In this document: positions 6,093-7,500 of the stretch, one piece after another
Layout of the letters: every line of letters begins with the position of its first letter
Numbering within the stretch: position 1 is the stretch's first letter
Assembly (NCBI GenBank): GCA_902362705.1
Contig: CABIXK010000018.1
Span: 1 to 7,500, forward strand
Origin: Rikenellaceae bacterium
Lineage (GTDB): Bacteria > Bacteroidota > Bacteroidia > Bacteroidales > Rikenellaceae
Length of the DNA stretch: 7,500 bases
Reading direction: 5' to 3'
Notes under the pieces: generated by a model
The model's database searches: none
What the model saw: only the letters and a program-made list of their open reading frames with translations
What the model was told of the DNA's origin: nothing
Position numbers and translations under genes: made by a program

Positions 6093-6677
6093 ATGAAACG
6101 ACTCCTCACCCTCCTACTCGCGGCGCTGCTGTCGACCGCCGCCACCCTGCACGCGCAGGAGATCGCCGAGATCACGCCGCCCGCGCAAGCGGCAGCGGAA
6201 ACCCAGGAACACCCCGCGCAGAGCCGCCCCACGACCATCGTCCGCCGCGTTCCGGGCGATCAGGATCCCGGCAAGCTGAATGCGAACGAGACAGCCATAC
6301 TCGATCCACAAACTGACGAATGGGTCGTCTCGCGGCACGACGACATGCCGCCCGCCCGCTCGCTGGCCGACCTCTACCTCGAGGGCGGCTGGGAGTGGAT
6401 GTCGCTCATCACGATCTGCCTCATCGCCATGCTCTTCTCGGCCTGGAAAGCCCCGCGCTGGATCAAGGAGTTCGGCCTGATGGCGCTGTCGCTCGGCATC
6501 TTCTCGATGAGCGTGGGCCTCTACTCGGTCTTCGATCTCATCCAGGCCACGGGCATCTCGGTCTCCTTCACGCTGCTCTGCGGCGGCCTGCGCGTGGCGC
6601 TCCTCGCCCCCATGTACGGCCTGCTGGTCTACATCCTGTCGCTCGTGCTGCGCATCGCCTTCAAACCGCGGATCTGA
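6093..6677 (+). CDS. Small three-helix membrane protein, MotA/TolQ/ExbB-like
   Basis: The protein has 194 aa from ATG 6093. A strong signal peptide (MKRLLTLLLAALL, ending near LHAQ at 19-22) leads to a polar, Pro/Ala/Glu-rich periplasmic segment (23-95). Then come three hydrophobic segments (about 101-118, 127-147 and 163-187) and a short basic tail. The pattern LEGGWEWMSLITICLIAML, then GIFSMSVGLYSVFDLIQATG and GGLRVALLAPMYGLLVYI, resembles the helices of MotA/TolQ/ExbB proton-channel proteins, especially the GL-rich second helix and the final glycine-rich helix. The large cytoplasmic domain between the first two helices in true ExbB/TolQ is missing: only about 9 residues connect them. No ExbD/TolR partner is present. 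A role in ion-driven envelope work is possible but weakly supported; it could equally be a small membrane protein of unknown job. It is divergent from the LytTR regulator, which may control it. Confidence 0.8.
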   Translation: MKRLLTLLLAALLSTAATLHAQEIAEITPPAQAAAETQEHPAQSRPTTIVRRVPGDQDPGKLNANETAILDPQTDEWVVSRHDDMPPARSLADLYLEGGWEWMSLITICLIAMLFSAWKAPRWIKEFGLMALSLGIFSMSVGLYSVFDLIQATGISVSFTLLCGGLRVALLAPMYGLLVYILSLVLRIAFKPRI

Positions 6678-6717
6678 CGCCCCGCGCTCCGACTCCTCGG
6701 AATCGCCCCTCCCCACC

Positions 6718-6773
6718 GGCCCGCCGGCGCGAAGCCCCGCTTTTTCAGGACAACGTGCCTGCGGGCCATTTTT
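6718..6773 (+). terminator. Probable rho-independent terminator of the ExbB-like gene
   Basis: An imperfect inverted repeat pairs GGCCCGCCGGCGCG (6718-6731) with CGTGCCTGCGGGCC (6754-6767). It has 12 Watson-Crick pairs, one G-T wobble and one mismatch, around a 22-nt loop, and is followed by ATTTTT (6768-6773). It begins 41 nt after the stop codon at 6677. The loop is longer than usual, so confidence is moderate. Confidence 0.45.
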
Positions 6774-6801
6774 CACCGCTCGGGCGCCGCGGCGAAAAGA
6801 G

Positions 6802-6864
6802 CTCGCTGGCATATCGACACGCTATCCGCCCGGACTTCAGCAGCAGCAGTTCGCAGCCGTATCG
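6802..6864. repeat. Diverged repeat pair, copy 1 (partner at 6967-7033)
   Basis: The stretch from CTCGCTGGCATATCG through CCGCCCGGACTTCAGCAGCAGC to the CCG-rich end can be aligned by eye with 6967-7033, which reads CTCGTGCGGCAAATCG, CCGCCCGACTTTAGCAGCGG. The shared order of blocks (CTCG, GGCA-ATCG, CCGCCCG, ACTTYAGCAGC, GCAnCCG) and the constant offset of about 165-168 nt support a common origin. Many mismatches and small gaps separate the copies, so this remains tentative. Confidence 0.4.
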
Positions 6865-6966
6865 GTACACCGCACGGCCGGTCGCCCCGCATGCGGCGAA
6901 CAGACGGAACAACCGCCGGCTCTGCCGACGCCGGACGCACCCCACGCCGCTGCGGAAACTCCCCCA

Positions 6967-7033
6967 CTCGTGCGGCAAATCGGCAGCCCCTACCCGCCCG
7001 ACTTTAGCAGCGGCGGCCGCAACCGACCATCCG
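6967..7033. repeat. Diverged repeat pair, copy 2 (partner at 6802-6864)
   Basis: This is the second member of the weak repeat pair. Its core CCGCCCGACTTTAGCAGCGG lies about 168 nt after the corresponding core of copy 1. The same CTTYAGCA word recurs in the stronger downstream pair (7181 and 7349), so all four may be remnants of one tandem family, but the flanks there do not align convincingly with these copies. Confidence 0.4.
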
Positions 7034-7133
7034 GCAGAAGCGTCGACATGCCCAGCGCACCCAACCCCATCCAAACCGCCCTGCTCATCCTGACACCCAT
7101 CCGTTCCAATCGCTGTGCGCAGCTCCTGCGCAT

Positions 7134-7259
7134 CTCCATCCGCCGCAAGGGGACACACCAGCGCTCCTGCATGGCGCATGCTTCAGCACGCACCAGCACA
7201 CACCAACTCACACCAGAGCACCGTCTCCACAGCACGCGCCCCACGCTCCATGTATCCCG
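7134..7259. repeat. Intergenic repeat unit A (about 126 nt)
   Basis: This unit runs from CTCCATCCGCCGCAAGGGG to GTATCCCG and matches 7302-7417 with about 12 mismatches over 116 aligned bases. A core of 33 nt starting GGCGCATGCTTCAGCACG (7173-7205) and a second block CAGAGCACCGTCTCCACAG are identical in both. Unit A carries 10 extra bases (AACTCACACC) between two CACACC direct repeats, so slippage can explain the length difference. The 10-nt indel shifts the reading frame between copies on either strand, which argues against a protein-coding repeat. Confidence 0.8.
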
Positions 7260-7301
7260 CTAGCAGCGCACGGAAGAAACCGCCATACACAGCCAGCGCG
7301 G

Positions 7302-7417
7302 CTCCATCCACCGCAAGGGGGCACACCGACGCTCCGGCACGGCGCATGCTTCAGCACGCACCAGCACACACCAGAGCACCGTCTCCACAGCACGTGCCCC
7401 ACGCCCAATGCTGCCCG
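7302..7417. repeat. Intergenic repeat unit B (about 116 nt)
   Basis: Second copy of the repeat, starting 168 nt after the start of unit A, with a 42-nt non-matching or poorly matching spacer (7260-7301). It shares the GGCGCATGCTTCAGCACG core and the CAGAGCACCGTCTCCACAG block, but lacks the 10-nt insertion. No terminal inverted repeats, target-site duplications or CRISPR-like regular spacers are seen, and no third good copy appears before the window ends. Confidence 0.8.
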
Positions 7418-7500
7418 AACACATCGCAAACTCCGGCTCCGACTGGGCCCCGCACCACGCGCAGCTCAGCCGCAGCACCACAAGCCCCCCTCCAAGCCCC

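Larger units (their letters stand above)
6678..7500. other. Gene-poor, repeat-containing intergenic region
   Basis: About 820 nt follow the ExbB-like gene without a convincing gene. Apart from the probable terminator and the two repeat pairs annotated separately, I see no tRNA, rRNA, promoter of the TAnnTTTG type or recognisable protein. Open frames on both strands (for example the minus strand over 6745-7179 and 7260-7481) give Arg/Cys/Ala/Trp-rich products of low complexity, change frame between repeat copies and lack any family pattern. The plus strand of the last 400 nt is unusually C- and A-rich and G-poor compared with the coding part. Confidence 0.65.

Noticed and set aside
6320..7093. 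Plus-strand frame covering the ExbB-like gene and the repeat region
   Set aside because: It overlaps the better-supported signal-bearing gene out of frame, crosses the probable terminator, and its sequence is His/Pro/Arg-rich without any recognisable pattern.
7134..7417. CRISPR array or insertion-sequence end
   Set aside because: The repeats are too long and unequal, with only two copies, and no spacer series, terminal inverted repeats or transposase are present.
6745..7481. Minus-strand frames in the repeat region (6745-7179, 6990-7244, 7208-7429, 7260-7481)
   Set aside because: Similar peptide segments appear in different frames because of the 10-nt indel, no promoter box is visible, and the composition is Cys/Arg/Trp-rich and atypical. 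They are more likely a by-product of a non-coding repeat.

Overview
The window looks like chromosomal DNA of a GC-rich Bacteroidota gut-type bacterium; Alistipes or another Rikenellaceae is my best guess. The evidence is (1) Bacteroidota-type promoter boxes (TAnnTTTG near -7) ahead of several genes, (2) a TonB-dependent receptor with two outer-membrane lipoproteins, and (3) the protein families present. The genus is inferred from GC content and gene style only.

Layout. Positions 1-103 are a short upstream region with a heptamer repeat and a promoter-like element. Positions 104-4166 hold a tight three-gene plus-strand operon: a lipoprotein of unknown biochemical role, a BtuG-like beta-propeller lipoprotein and a BtuB-like TonB-dependent receptor. 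The gap between the first two genes is 2 nt and the second and third overlap by 4 nt. This is the arrangement of Bacteroidota cobalamin (vitamin B12/corrinoid) uptake loci, in which BtuG captures corrinoid at the surface and caps the BtuB channel. No cobalamin riboswitch is visible in the 103 nt upstream, so B12 regulation is not shown here. Positions 4255-5070 hold a separately promoted, exported M48 zinc metalloprotease. It ends at a strong GC-rich hairpin (5090-5120) shared with the convergent minus-strand gene.

That minus-strand gene (5125-5850) encodes a membrane-anchored LytTR-type DNA-binding protein. Across a 242-nt intergenic region with two recognisable divergent promoters lies a plus-strand gene (6093-6677) for a small secreted or membrane protein with three C-terminal membrane helices resembling a shrunken MotA/TolQ/ExbB domain. 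The divergent layout makes it a natural candidate target of the LytTR protein, but this is inference.

Positions 6678-7500 contain no convincing gene. They hold a probable terminator and a repeat-rich non-coding stretch: a clear pair of roughly 90% identical 116-126 nt units 168 nt apart, plus a weaker diverged pair at almost the same spacing further upstream. The open frames there appear to be by-products of high GC and the repeat.
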